DNA of 33,915 nucleotides from Gammaproteobacteria bacterium (GTDB lineage Bacteria > Pseudomonadota > Gammaproteobacteria > Burkholderiales > Burkholderiaceae_C), in assembly GCA_018820395.1 (NCBI GenBank), contig JAHJOG010000228.1:1-33915 (forward strand), in the 5' to 3' direction. Made by a program: the position numbers and the translations under genes. Below, piece by piece: positions 25,365 to 33,120 of the stretch (the first letter of the stretch is position 1; the number at the start of each line of letters is the position of its first letter). Below the pieces are notes generated by a model that saw only the letters and a program-made list of their open reading frames with translations, had not been told where the DNA came from and did not search any database.

Positions 25365-26217
25365 GGCATTAGGGGGAATCCGCGCCACAAGGGCACCGTA
25401 GCGGATGGTGGATTAAAGCGGAACTCAACCCCTCTGGAGATACCAGACCATCTGCCATTTGGGTCAAGCGTTCTGTTCAGAAACGCTTGACTCATCTCTC
25501 CTTTGGCTTGAGCGAGCGTCCAAGTGTCAGGCGTCAGAGTCGAGAACCCCTTGTTGTTCGTTTTAGATAAAAGTTGCCGTCAGCCCCAAGCAAGTTCACC
25601 TGCGCCTTGATCACTCCGTTGGGACCGATCGTCTCGGTACCAGCAACAATGTCGACCAGCGGCGAAGTCGAGAAGTGTCCTCCCTGCGCCCTTTGCAATC
25701 CACCAGCAGCATTGAACTGCACGTCGGCCTCGATATGCGCAAAGTCGACTTGTCCGCGTGCCTGTTGATACGCTCGGCGCAATTCGGCCGCAGGGCTCGG
25801 CACTTGGTTGTTGATTGCGATCCGCCGCAGCGCCGCCGCCTCTGCTTGCACGACGCTGGATGTCGGACCCGCACTTGAAAGCCCTGGCTCAACCGCGTAT
25901 GGGAGTAGCCGATGGCTTCGGTTGCGCTGCCTGCGTCGGCGATCCGGTTGAGCGAGCTGCCGTCGCTCTGGCTCACGCCGGTCACGCGGCGGCTGCTGCC
26001 GTCGTAGGTGTATCGGGTGACGTAGACATCGCCGTCGGCCACGCTCGAGTCCAACGGACTGAGATCGACGGTCACCTCGAACAGCCGGCCGGCCGAGTCG
26101 TAGGCATAGCGCGTGCGCGTGAGGGTGCACGGCCGCGCCCTGCGCACCTCGCTCACCCAACACGGCGGAAGACGTTGCGCTCAACCCCAGGCCAAGGCCG
26201 CTGACGATTGCTGTCAT
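25361..26217 (-). pseudogene. Rhs/YD-repeat protein remnant with EndoU-like C-terminal toxin domain, frameshifted
   Basis: Three coding pieces lie in different frames. From 26217 (SD AGGGAAG) [19 protein letters not shown] looks like a signal peptide. About 26150-25880 in another frame reads YD repeats ([35 protein letters not shown]). About 25880-25563 reads a linker and the start of a nuclease-like tip ([38 protein letters not shown]). After a lost A in a 4-A run at about 25561-25564 the frame continues TNNKGFSTLTPDTWTLAQ to a TGA overlapping the immunity start. GGH...NGV...K...ST-P-W resembles bacterial EndoU ribonuclease tips. Most of the Rhs core is missing, so no active toxin is expected. 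Confidence 0.65.
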
Positions 26218-26344
26218 TTTTGAAACTTCCCTGATTCGCTTCTTTGAAGGCAATTCCGTCCAGCCACGAGCGGGCGGACGGTTCTCTGCCTTGCTCATCC
26301 GCGCGTTCGCGGCCTTGTTTAGTCAAACCCGCCTAAATCAGTCG

Positions 26345-26442
26345 GGAATTACTAAACAAAGTTCGCAAGCTCTGGATAGGTGCGTCGGAGGCTGGACCTC
26401 TTGTGTGGCCGGCCGCGAGTCCGTCACCTCAAAGGAGAACTC
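26345..26442 (+). promoter_or_regulatory. Upstream region of the RiPP-type cluster, with strong ribosome-binding site
   Basis: AAAGGAG lies 6 nt before the ATG at 26443. At about -91, TAAACAAAGTTCG and then GGATAGG repeat, with the same order and spacing, sequences ahead of the decayed copy at 21751. This region is the natural place for the promoter of the four-gene cluster. No clear -35/-10 pair could be assigned. Confidence 0.4.
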
Positions 26443-27477
26443 ATGTCTTACATCGCTGTCACCTTGAATCACTTTCGGGCACTTCAGGAATGGGCCACTC
26501 AAATGCAGGCAGAGGCACACCTCGACGTGAAGACTTTCGAGGTCACGGTGCTTTGGCGGCAGGGGCGATGTGTGCTGCGACCGCAGTTCCTGTGTTCGAT
26601 CAACGGCAACTTCAGCTATGCGACCGTGCTCGGACCGGCCGCGACGGGCTTCATCGGATGGCTGCCTTATCGACCGATGCGGTGGTCGATGTCCACCGAC
26701 AAACGCGAGTTCAAGCGCTATGTGCTCGGCCGGAGCATGCACACCCCTTTCACCTGGCCGGCTGCCGACGTGCCGGAGCGTGACTACGTGTTGAAGCAGC
26801 CGTCGGGCTCGTTCGGCAAAGCGGTGTTCGGCCCCTACCGCGGTGGGCGTGCGCGCCCCGAAGTGCCCGAAGTGGCGACGCGCGACCTGCAAACGCTTTT
26901 TGCCGAAGAGTTCATCGAAGGCCGCAACCTCAAGGTCTGGTACTGGGGCGGCGAGCCGTTCCACGCGCACCTTCATGCCTACCCCACGGTGTGTGGCGAC
27001 GGGTACAGCACGCTCGAATCGCTGATTGCCCGCCGCCTGGGGCGCGAAGATCCGACCCTGCCGCACGACGCCGAGCGGCAATGGATCCTGTCGTCGCTGG
27101 CCTACCAGGGGTGCGCCCTGTCCACGGTGCTGTCGAGCAACGTCAAGGTCTGGATCGACTACCGCTATGGCCGCTTGTATGGCCCGCCGACGTTCCAGGC
27201 GCATTCGGACAGCGCCCTGTCGCATCTGACGCCGGCCGTACTGCGTCAGGTCCGGCTGATCGGGTCGGCCCTGCATCGCGAACTGCTCGGCCAGTTCGGG
27301 TTGCCGATGCTTTTCGCGATCGACGGTGTGTTGGACGACGCAGGCCGGATCTGGTGGCTGGAAGTGAATTCCAACCCGGTGATGCCGCCGACAGGCTACC
27401 CGTTGATGCTGGCCAGCGTGCTCGAGCAGGGGCAGATGCCTCCGTTCGTCACGTCGACGTGGCCGGCGAACCGTTGA
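26443..27477 (+). CDS. ATP-grasp family enzyme of a RiPP-type cluster
   Basis: 344 residues. ATP-grasp hallmarks are a lysine-plus-glycine-rich loop (YVLKQPSGSFGKAVFGPYR, K118), the EEFIEGRNLKVWYWGGEPFHAH strand-turn (155-175), FAIDGVLDDAGRIWWLEVNSNP with the metal-binding E307/N309, and a short C-terminal tail. ATP-grasp enzymes activate a carboxylate as acyl-phosphate and join it to an amine, alcohol or thiol. In peptide clusters they make side-chain lactones or lactams (graspetides) or add amino acids. The N-terminal 80 residues (SYIAVTLNHFRA to YRPMRWSMS) are a pre-domain I do not recognise. It lies 1 nt before the YcaO fusion gene. A decayed paralogue is at 21842. The substrate here is unknown. 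Confidence 0.8.
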   Translation: MSYIAVTLNHFRALQEWATQMQAEAHLDVKTFEVTVLWRQGRCVLRPQFLCSINGNFSYATVLGPAATGFIGWLPYRPMRWSMSTDKREFKRYVLGRSMHTPFTWPAADVPERDYVLKQPSGSFGKAVFGPYRGGRARPEVPEVATRDLQTLFAEEFIEGRNLKVWYWGGEPFHAHLHAYPTVCGDGYSTLESLIARRLGREDPTLPHDAERQWILSSLAYQGCALSTVLSSNVKVWIDYRYGRLYGPPTFQAHSDSALSHLTPAVLRQVRLIGSALHRELLGQFGLPMLFAIDGVLDDAGRIWWLEVNSNPVMPPTGYPLMLASVLEQGQMPPFVTSTWPANR

Positions 27478-27478
27478 C

Positions 27479-29812
27479 ATGACCCCACCGCCCGCTTCTT
27501 TGGCGCCGCTGCGTTTTCCGGTACCGGCCGGCCCCTGGATCCACGAAGGTTCCGGCATGCTCTGCCGGCTTCCGCTCGTGAATCTGCGCGTGACGGCACC
27601 GGGGGCATTCCTGCGCGCGGTCGAGCGCCACTGCGACGGGCAGACGCCGTGGTCCTCCGTGCGCGACCGCCTGCAGACGCGCTGGCCCGCACCCGAGGTC
27701 GACGCCTGCCTCTCGACGCTCGCGCGGCAAGGCGTGCTCGTGGAGGCCAGCCAACTGCTGGCCGTCCAGGCTCGCGTGGGCTGGGTGCCGCAAGCCCACG
27801 CAGCAAACCTTGGCACGGCCGACGAGCTTCACGCGTTCGGTGAAACGGCGAGGCGGCCATTGCGCCGGCCGTCGCGCGCTCGCTTGCTGAGGCCCGACGC
27901 CGCAGCCCTCGGCCGCCTGCTGACCCGCCGCGCCAGTTCGACCACCTTCGCCGACCGCGCACTGCGCCAGGGTTCGCTGGTGAACGTCCTCTGCTCACTG
28001 TATGGCGTGGTCGAAGCGGAGCCCGTGCCCGACCGGCACGCGATCCCGTCCGGCGGCACGTTGCGTGGACTCGGCTGGTTCCTGGCGCTCTTGCGGCCGA
28101 CAGAAGGCCATGCCGCGGGACTCTACGAGGTCGAACACCATCTCGATTCCAAGGGTGGTGGCTTATGGCTGAACAAGCTGCCGGGAGACGCCGCGCAGGC
28201 CTGGAGCAGCCTGCTCGAGCCGACGGTGCTCGACTTCGCTCATGCAGTCATCTACCCCGTCGCCAGGCTCGGACTCATCGGCGCCACGCACGGCAATCGC
28301 GCGCTGACGCTGGCGCTGATCGACGCGGGTCATGCGTTGCAGAACGCGGCGCTCGCGGCCCTGCAGGAAGACGCGGCCACTATCGTGCGCAACGACATCG
28401 TCGAGCTGCAGGTCCTGTCGATGTTCGGCCTCGATGCGCCACCCGCTCCACCGGACGTTCGAAGGGCAGGCGGGCCCCGTCGGCACGACAACTCGCCGAT
28501 GCGGCCCGACGCCTGTCTGCATCCGCTTCCGGCGTTGGTGTTGGGCACACGCCCGTCCGACGCACAGCGACAAGCCGCGCAAGCGAGCCGCGCGCGGGTG
28601 GCAGTCCGCGTTCTGCCCGCGCACGCGTCGCGGCTTTCGCTGGCCACTTCGGTCGCGGTGGCCGGCCCGATCACGATCGGGAGACACGGTGACTTCACGA
28701 TCTGGGCGACCGGCCGTTCGGCGGAACCTCGCATGGCCTGCGTCAAGGCGCAGGCCGAAGCCTGGGAGCGCATCGGATGGGCCACGCCAGCGGCCTTGCA
28801 CCATGCACGGCTGGACGAGCTGCCAGACGCCGTCGATCCGCGCACGCTGGTGGCGTATGCGCCAGGGCAATATGCGCGGCCGCACTTTCCTTACGCGGCG
28901 TGGTCACCGCGGCGCCGCTATCCCTGGGCGCGTGCAACGCGTCTGAGCGATGGAGCACAGAGCTGGGTCATGGCGCACTGCGTCTTCGCCCTGCGCGCGC
29001 TGACCGCTCGCGATGCGCGCCGGCCCTACACCAACGCCAGCACGTCGGGCGTGGCCGCCTACACCGACCCGGCCACGGCCCGGTCTCGCGCACTAATCGA
29101 ACTGATCGAGCGCGACGCGTTCGCGCGGGCCTGGCTGCAACGGTCTCCACCGGCACGGGTCGACAGTCGCATCGCCGGCGAGGCGGTCCGCGTGCGGCTG
29201 AACCGCTTGCAATCGGCTGGCTATCGCGTGACGGTCCATTGGCTCGAAAGCGCATGGCTGCCGACAGTCGCCGTCTTCGCCCAGCGCGCGTCGACGTGCT
29301 TCACATCGTTGACGACCGCGGCCGGTTTCGGATTCGAAGAGGCGCTGGATTCGGCGCTGGGAGAAGCGGAAACCCGCATCCAGCAGGCGCACGACCATGC
29401 GCCGCATCCGCGCATGCGGCAGGACGAAGTCCTGCTCGCCGCGCACCATGGCCACTACTTCCGCACCCGCAACGGATACCGCGCCGCGGACTGGTTCGCG
29501 GCGCGAAGGGACGACGCACCGTGCAAGCTGCCGCGGGCTGCGGGCAGCTCTCGCTGGCCGACAGACCACGCGCAGCTGATCGACCATCTGATCCAAGCCG
29601 GCCACGAGATTCACGTGTGCGACCTGACGCCGCCCGGCAGTTCGCTCGACCAGGGCCGAACTGCGTTGCACGTGGCCCGCGTCTTCGTGCCGGGCCTGCT
29701 CCCGATCTGGTTCGGCCACGGCATGGAACCCTGGGGAAGTCTCGATGCACAGGACGCGGGCACTGGCCCGGCCCGGCAAGGGCGCAAGCCGACCATTCAT
29801 CCCTGCACTTGA
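27479..29812 (+). CDS. RRE + SagB-type dehydrogenase + YcaO domain fusion protein
   Basis: 777 residues. Residues about 25-95 look like a PqqD-like RiPP recognition element (strands, then FLRAVERHCDGQTPWSSVRDRL and EVDACLSTLARQGVLVEA). About 145-318 is a SagB-type nitroreductase (RRASSTTFADRALRQG, IPSGGTLRGLGWFLAL, ARLGLIGATHGNRALTLALIDAGHALQN), which uses FMN to oxidise azolines to azoles. About 395-777 is a YcaO domain with ATP-binding signatures ACVKAQAEAWERIG (420-433) and TNASTSGVAAYTD...ALIELIERDAF (518-548). YcaO enzymes phosphorylate backbone amides to form azolines or thioamides. The C-terminus KPTIHPCT lacks the PxPxP tail common to azoline-forming YcaOs. No separate E1-like partner is encoded nearby. 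The ATG at 27479 is 1 nt after the ATP-grasp stop. Confidence 0.85.
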   Translation: MTPPPASLAPLRFPVPAGPWIHEGSGMLCRLPLVNLRVTAPGAFLRAVERHCDGQTPWSSVRDRLQTRWPAPEVDACLSTLARQGVLVEASQLLAVQARVGWVPQAHAANLGTADELHAFGETARRPLRRPSRARLLRPDAAALGRLLTRRASSTTFADRALRQGSLVNVLCSLYGVVEAEPVPDRHAIPSGGTLRGLGWFLALLRPTEGHAAGLYEVEHHLDSKGGGLWLNKLPGDAAQAWSSLLEPTVLDFAHAVIYPVARLGLIGATHGNRALTLALIDAGHALQNAALAALQEDAATIVRNDIVELQVLSMFGLDAPPAPPDVRRAGGPRRHDNSPMRPDACLHPLPALVLGTRPSDAQRQAAQASRARVAVRVLPAHASRLSLATSVAVAGPITIGRHGDFTIWATGRSAEPRMACVKAQAEAWERIGWATPAALHHARLDELPDAVDPRTLVAYAPGQYARPHFPYAAWSPRRRYPWARATRLSDGAQSWVMAHCVFALRALTARDARRPYTNASTSGVAAYTDPATARSRALIELIERDAFARAWLQRSPPARVDSRIAGEAVRVRLNRLQSAGYRVTVHWLESAWLPTVAVFAQRASTCFTSLTTAAGFGFEEALDSALGEAETRIQQAHDHAPHPRMRQDEVLLAAHHGHYFRTRNGYRAADWFAARRDDAPCKLPRAAGSSRWPTDHAQLIDHLIQAGHEIHVCDLTPPGSSLDQGRTALHVARVFVPGLLPIWFGHGMEPWGSLDAQDAGTGPARQGRKPTIHPCT

Positions 29813-29888
29813 ATCAAAGGAAACGCCATCGACTGACAGCACTTCCCTTCTCCAAACGTCCCTTCCTTTTTTATTCAAGAAAGTTCTC

Positions 29889-30101
29889 ATGAAAAGCAAT
29901 CCTTCGACATCCAACACCGCCGCAAAGCAGCGCGCCCGTCATGCCTTGAACTGCGAGGTGAGCATCGACGCATCGTCCATCGAGTTGTTGAGGCTCGATC
30001 CGTCGCTGGTCGCCGGCACCGGCGACTGCGGTTGCGCCATCTCGCCGCCGTCGGAGCAAGCTGCGCGCAAACGTCGCAGTCCTGCCCTCGGCGCGCAATA
30101 G
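29889..30101 (+). CDS. Candidate RiPP precursor peptide
   Basis: 70 residues, between the YcaO fusion gene (76 bp upstream) and the radical SAM gene (24 bp downstream). A polar, basic N-terminus (to about residue 20) leads to NCEVSIDASSIELLRLDPSL (21-40), plausible as leader recognised by the RRE. VAGTGDCGCAISPPSE (41-56) holds Cys47 and Cys49 in a D-C-G-C setting with nearby Thr and Ser, candidates for azole, thioether or crosslink formation. The tail ARKRRSPALGAQ is basic. There is no hydrophobic signal. The ribosome-binding site is weak (AAGAAAG). An upstream in-frame start would overlap the YcaO gene and is less likely. The role is inferred from position and composition. Confidence 0.65.
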   Translation: MKSNPSTSNTAAKQRARHALNCEVSIDASSIELLRLDPSLVAGTGDCGCAISPPSEQAARKRRSPALGAQ

Positions 30102-30125
30102 CCGAACCGCGCGCGGGCTTCGACC

Positions 30126-31445
30126 ATGTTCGTCCTTCATTGCGCAGACGCCGCCGGCAACCCCGTCGACATGCTTTACGACCCGCATGCCAGCACGCTG
30201 ACGCACATGGACGGCACGCCGGTCATCGCCCGCGACGCGGCGCAACGCGAGGCCTTCTTTACACCGGCCACGCGCATCAGCCCACGGCAGCCCGGACGCA
30301 AGCACGCGCAGCCGTCGGTGCTCAAGATCCAGCTCGGCCTGGGTTGCAACTACAGCTGCTCGTACTGCAGCCAGGCGAGCCATGTCGATTCGATGGCGGC
30401 TTCCAGCACGGCCGATGCCCGCGCCTTCATAGGCGACCTCGACCGCTGGTTGCAGGCTCCCCCGTCGTCCATCGAATTCTGGGGCGGGGAGCCTCTGCTT
30501 TACTTCAAGAAACTCGCCGTGCTGGTGCCGGAACTCGACCGGCTGTTCCCGCACGCCGAGTTCTCGATGGTGACCAATGGGTCGCTGCTTACGCCCGAAA
30601 TCATCGACTTCATCGAGCGCTTCGACATTCGCATCGCGGTCTCGCACGACGGTCCGGCTCACCGGCAACTGCGCGGAGACGACCCTTTCGACGACCCGGT
30701 GCGCGGCCCGCTGCTGCGCGCGCTCTGGCAGCGTCGCAAGCCCCACGGGCGCATGGCGTTCAACTCGGTGCTCACACCGCTCAACAGCGACCCGGCAGCC
30801 ATCCGCGCCTGGTTCGTGAAGACCCTCGGCGACGAATCCGTCGCGACCTCGCTCGAAGGCGTCGTCGCGGTGCACGACGAGCAAACGCTCGGTGAAGGCG
30901 GCGCCTGGACGCCGGAGCAATTCCGGCAGCTGCGCGAGAACGTCGCCGCCTGCTTCGAGACCGGTGAAGCCCTCAAGATCCATGCGCTGGCCGAGCGCGC
31001 GAGCGGGTGGCTCCGGTCGATCGTCGACGCGATGCCCTCGGTGGCGCTGGGCCAGAAGTGCGGCATGGACCGCAGCGACCATCTCGCAGTCGACCTGCAT
31101 GCCAATGTGCTCACCTGCCAGAACACCGGAGCGCAGGGCCGACACGGGCTCGGCTCGGCGCTCGACATCGATGCAGTGCGGCTGGACACGTCCGAGCACT
31201 GGTCGAACCGCGACTGCTGCAATCACTGCCCCGTGCTGCAGCTGTGCGGCGGCTCGTGCATGTACCTCGACGGGGATCGGTTCGCGCAGTCCTGCGACAA
31301 CGAGTACCACTACGGCCTGGGCATTCTCGACGGCACGCTTCGCAGAAGCTTCGGCCTGCGCCTGCTGTCGATCGAAGGCGACGTGCGGCGCCCACAGCGC
31401 CGCAAGACCATTCCCATCCAGCTCGATGCCGTGGCGCCTGCTTGA
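30126..31445 (+). CDS. Radical SAM / SPASM peptide-modifying enzyme
   Basis: 439 residues. The 4Fe-4S-binding CxxxCxxC is at C74, C78 and C81 (LGLGCNYSCSYCSQASH), GGEPLLYFKK follows near residue 120, and the radical SAM barrel runs to about 300. The C-terminal SPASM region contributes Cys312, Cys331, Cys364/365, Cys368, Cys374, Cys378 and Cys390 in an order (CGMD, LTCQN, DCCNHCPVLQLCGGSC, SC) fitting two auxiliary clusters. SPASM enzymes of RiPP clusters make thioether, C-C or C-O bonds at unactivated carbons. The first 60 residues precede the barrel and may carry a peptide-binding element. It follows the precursor by 24 bp on the same strand, the expected place for its modifying enzyme. Confidence 0.88.
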   Translation: MFVLHCADAAGNPVDMLYDPHASTLTHMDGTPVIARDAAQREAFFTPATRISPRQPGRKHAQPSVLKIQLGLGCNYSCSYCSQASHVDSMAASSTADARAFIGDLDRWLQAPPSSIEFWGGEPLLYFKKLAVLVPELDRLFPHAEFSMVTNGSLLTPEIIDFIERFDIRIAVSHDGPAHRQLRGDDPFDDPVRGPLLRALWQRRKPHGRMAFNSVLTPLNSDPAAIRAWFVKTLGDESVATSLEGVVAVHDEQTLGEGGAWTPEQFRQLRENVAACFETGEALKIHALAERASGWLRSIVDAMPSVALGQKCGMDRSDHLAVDLHANVLTCQNTGAQGRHGLGSALDIDAVRLDTSEHWSNRDCCNHCPVLQLCGGSCMYLDGDRFAQSCDNEYHYGLGILDGTLRRSFGLRLLSIEGDVRRPQRRKTIPIQLDAVAPA

Positions 31446-31473
31446 AACGCAGCCGGTGTCCATAATCGGGAGC

Positions 31474-33120
31474 ATGGTCCGCCCCACTCAACTGCTCCAT
31501 CCCCTGCGCGAGCCCGCGCCACCCCTTCCCGCAGCCACCGTGCTGCTGCTGCGCGACAGCCCGGAAGGCATCGAGGTCCTCATGACGCGCCGCTCCATGC
31601 AAGCGAGCTTTGCGCCCGGCGCCTACGTGTTCCCCGGCGGCGGCATCGACGCCGGCGACGCTTCCGCGCACCCGATCGCCGACAGGCGTCCCACGCAAGA
31701 CGACACGCGCCTCACGCAAGCCATTGCCGCCGTGCGAGAAAGCTTCGAAGAGCTGGGCGTGCTGCTCGCCCGGCATGCCGACGATGGCCGACCGGTCGGC
31801 GCAGACCTCGTTGCATCGATGGACCGCAGCACGCGCGCCCCGGTGAGCTTTGCAGACCAGTGCGCCGCGCTCGGCCTGCGTCTGGCGACCGACACGGTGT
31901 TCACGCTGGCGCACTGGATCACCGACCGCGATCTCCCCAAGCGATTCGATGTGCCTTTTCTCGCGGCGCGCATGCCCGAGGGACAGACCCCCACGGCCGA
32001 CGACCACGAGCAGTTCGAGCCTTGCTGGGTGCGGCCGGCCGACGCGCTCGCGCGGCATGCGGCGGGCCACTTCTTCATGATCTTCCCGACGCTGCGCACG
32101 CTCGAACGCATGAGCGCCTATGCCGACGTGGACGCCTTGCTCGACGCCTGCGCGCGGCGCGCCGAGGGTGAAGGCCCGTTGTGGACCAGCTGCCCGCGCG
32201 CCGGCCTGGTGAACGGCAAGGAACGGCGCTACATGGAGCACGAGCACCCGTACGGCGAGCTCGCGATGGTCTGCCCCGACGGGCAGATCGTGCACGCGCT
32301 CGACTGGCAGAGCGAGCAGCCGGTGGCACTGCTCAAGAACGTCCGCCGCCTCACCGCGCCCAACCCGAGCGCGATGACCGGTCCGGGCACCAACAGCTAT
32401 TTGGTAGGCGACGCCGAGACCGGCTACATCGTGATCGACCCCGGGCCCAACGACGCCGGCCACATCGAGCGCCTGTACCGCGCGACGGGCGGCCACATCC
32501 GCATGATCGTCTGCACGCACTCGCATTCCGATCATTCACCCGCCGCGGCGCCGCTGCAGACGATGTGCGCAGAGCGCCCACCGATTCTCGGCCTGCCCTC
32601 CGCGCCCACCGCGCGGGCCAATGCGCGCTTCGTGCCCGATCAGTCGCTCGCCGACGGCGAACGACTGGCGCTCGCCGCCCAGCACACGCTGCGCGTGGTG
32701 CACACACCCGGCCATGCGGCCAACCATCTGTGCCTCGTACTCGAAGAAGACGGCCTGCTGTTTTCGGGCGACCACGTGCTCAACGGCAGCACCACGGTGG
32801 TCGATCCGCCGGACGGCAACATGAACGCCTACCTCGATTCGCTCGACACGCTCGACGCCTCGTGCGCGCAGCACGGCGTGGAGTTCATCCTGCCCGCGCA
32901 CGGCCACGTGATCGGCGACGCCCGCAAGGCGATCGGCCACCTGAAGGCGCACCGCCTGAAGCGCGAAGCCAAGATCGCTGCGGCAATGCGCCAAAGGCCG
33001 GACGGCACGCCGGACGACTGGCTGCCGATCGCCTACGACGACGTTCCCGAGCGCATGTGGCCGGTGGCTGCACGATCGCTGGCGGCGCACGTCGAGCGAA
33101 TCCGTTCGATGGCGGGATGA
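31474..33120 (+). CDS. Nudix domain fused to metallo-beta-lactamase-fold hydrolase
   Basis: 548 residues. The N-terminal part (about 15-215) is Nudix-like: VLMTRRSMQASFAPGAYVFPGGGID and the Nudix-box segment AAVRESFEELGVLLAR (R88, E89, E92, E93), although the usual spacing after the GG motif is enlarged by an insertion. The C-terminal half (about 300-548) is a metallo-beta-lactamase fold with HSHSDH (H349, H351, D353, H354), HTPGHAANHLCLVLEEDGLLFSGDHVLNGSTTVV and PAHGHVIGD, related to the LACTB2/RNase-like branch. Such two-domain proteins are common in Burkholderiales; the substrate is not known. The start ATG at 31474 is 28 bp after the radical SAM gene. Composition and neighbours suggest it belongs to the core genome, not to the RiPP cluster. 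Confidence 0.88.
   Translation: MVRPTQLLHPLREPAPPLPAATVLLLRDSPEGIEVLMTRRSMQASFAPGAYVFPGGGIDAGDASAHPIADRRPTQDDTRLTQAIAAVRESFEELGVLLARHADDGRPVGADLVASMDRSTRAPVSFADQCAALGLRLATDTVFTLAHWITDRDLPKRFDVPFLAARMPEGQTPTADDHEQFEPCWVRPADALARHAAGHFFMIFPTLRTLERMSAYADVDALLDACARRAEGEGPLWTSCPRAGLVNGKERRYMEHEHPYGELAMVCPDGQIVHALDWQSEQPVALLKNVRRLTAPNPSAMTGPGTNSYLVGDAETGYIVIDPGPNDAGHIERLYRATGGHIRMIVCTHSHSDHSPAAAPLQTMCAERPPILGLPSAPTARANARFVPDQSLADGERLALAAQHTLRVVHTPGHAANHLCLVLEEDGLLFSGDHVLNGSTTVVDPPDGNMNAYLDSLDTLDASCAQHGVEFILPAHGHVIGDARKAIGHLKAHRLKREAKIAAAMRQRPDGTPDDWLPIAYDDVPERMWPVAARSLAAHVERIRSMAG

Noticed and set aside
26338-27816. 492-codon minus-strand frame opposite the ATP-grasp gene
   Set aside because: Shadow of the ATP-grasp gene; a similar shadow appears opposite the decayed copy, as expected from sequence identity rather than from a gene.
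29871-31487. 538-codon minus-strand frame opposite the precursor and radical SAM genes
   Set aside because: No protein family signature; the plus strand carries the radical SAM and SPASM cysteine motifs.
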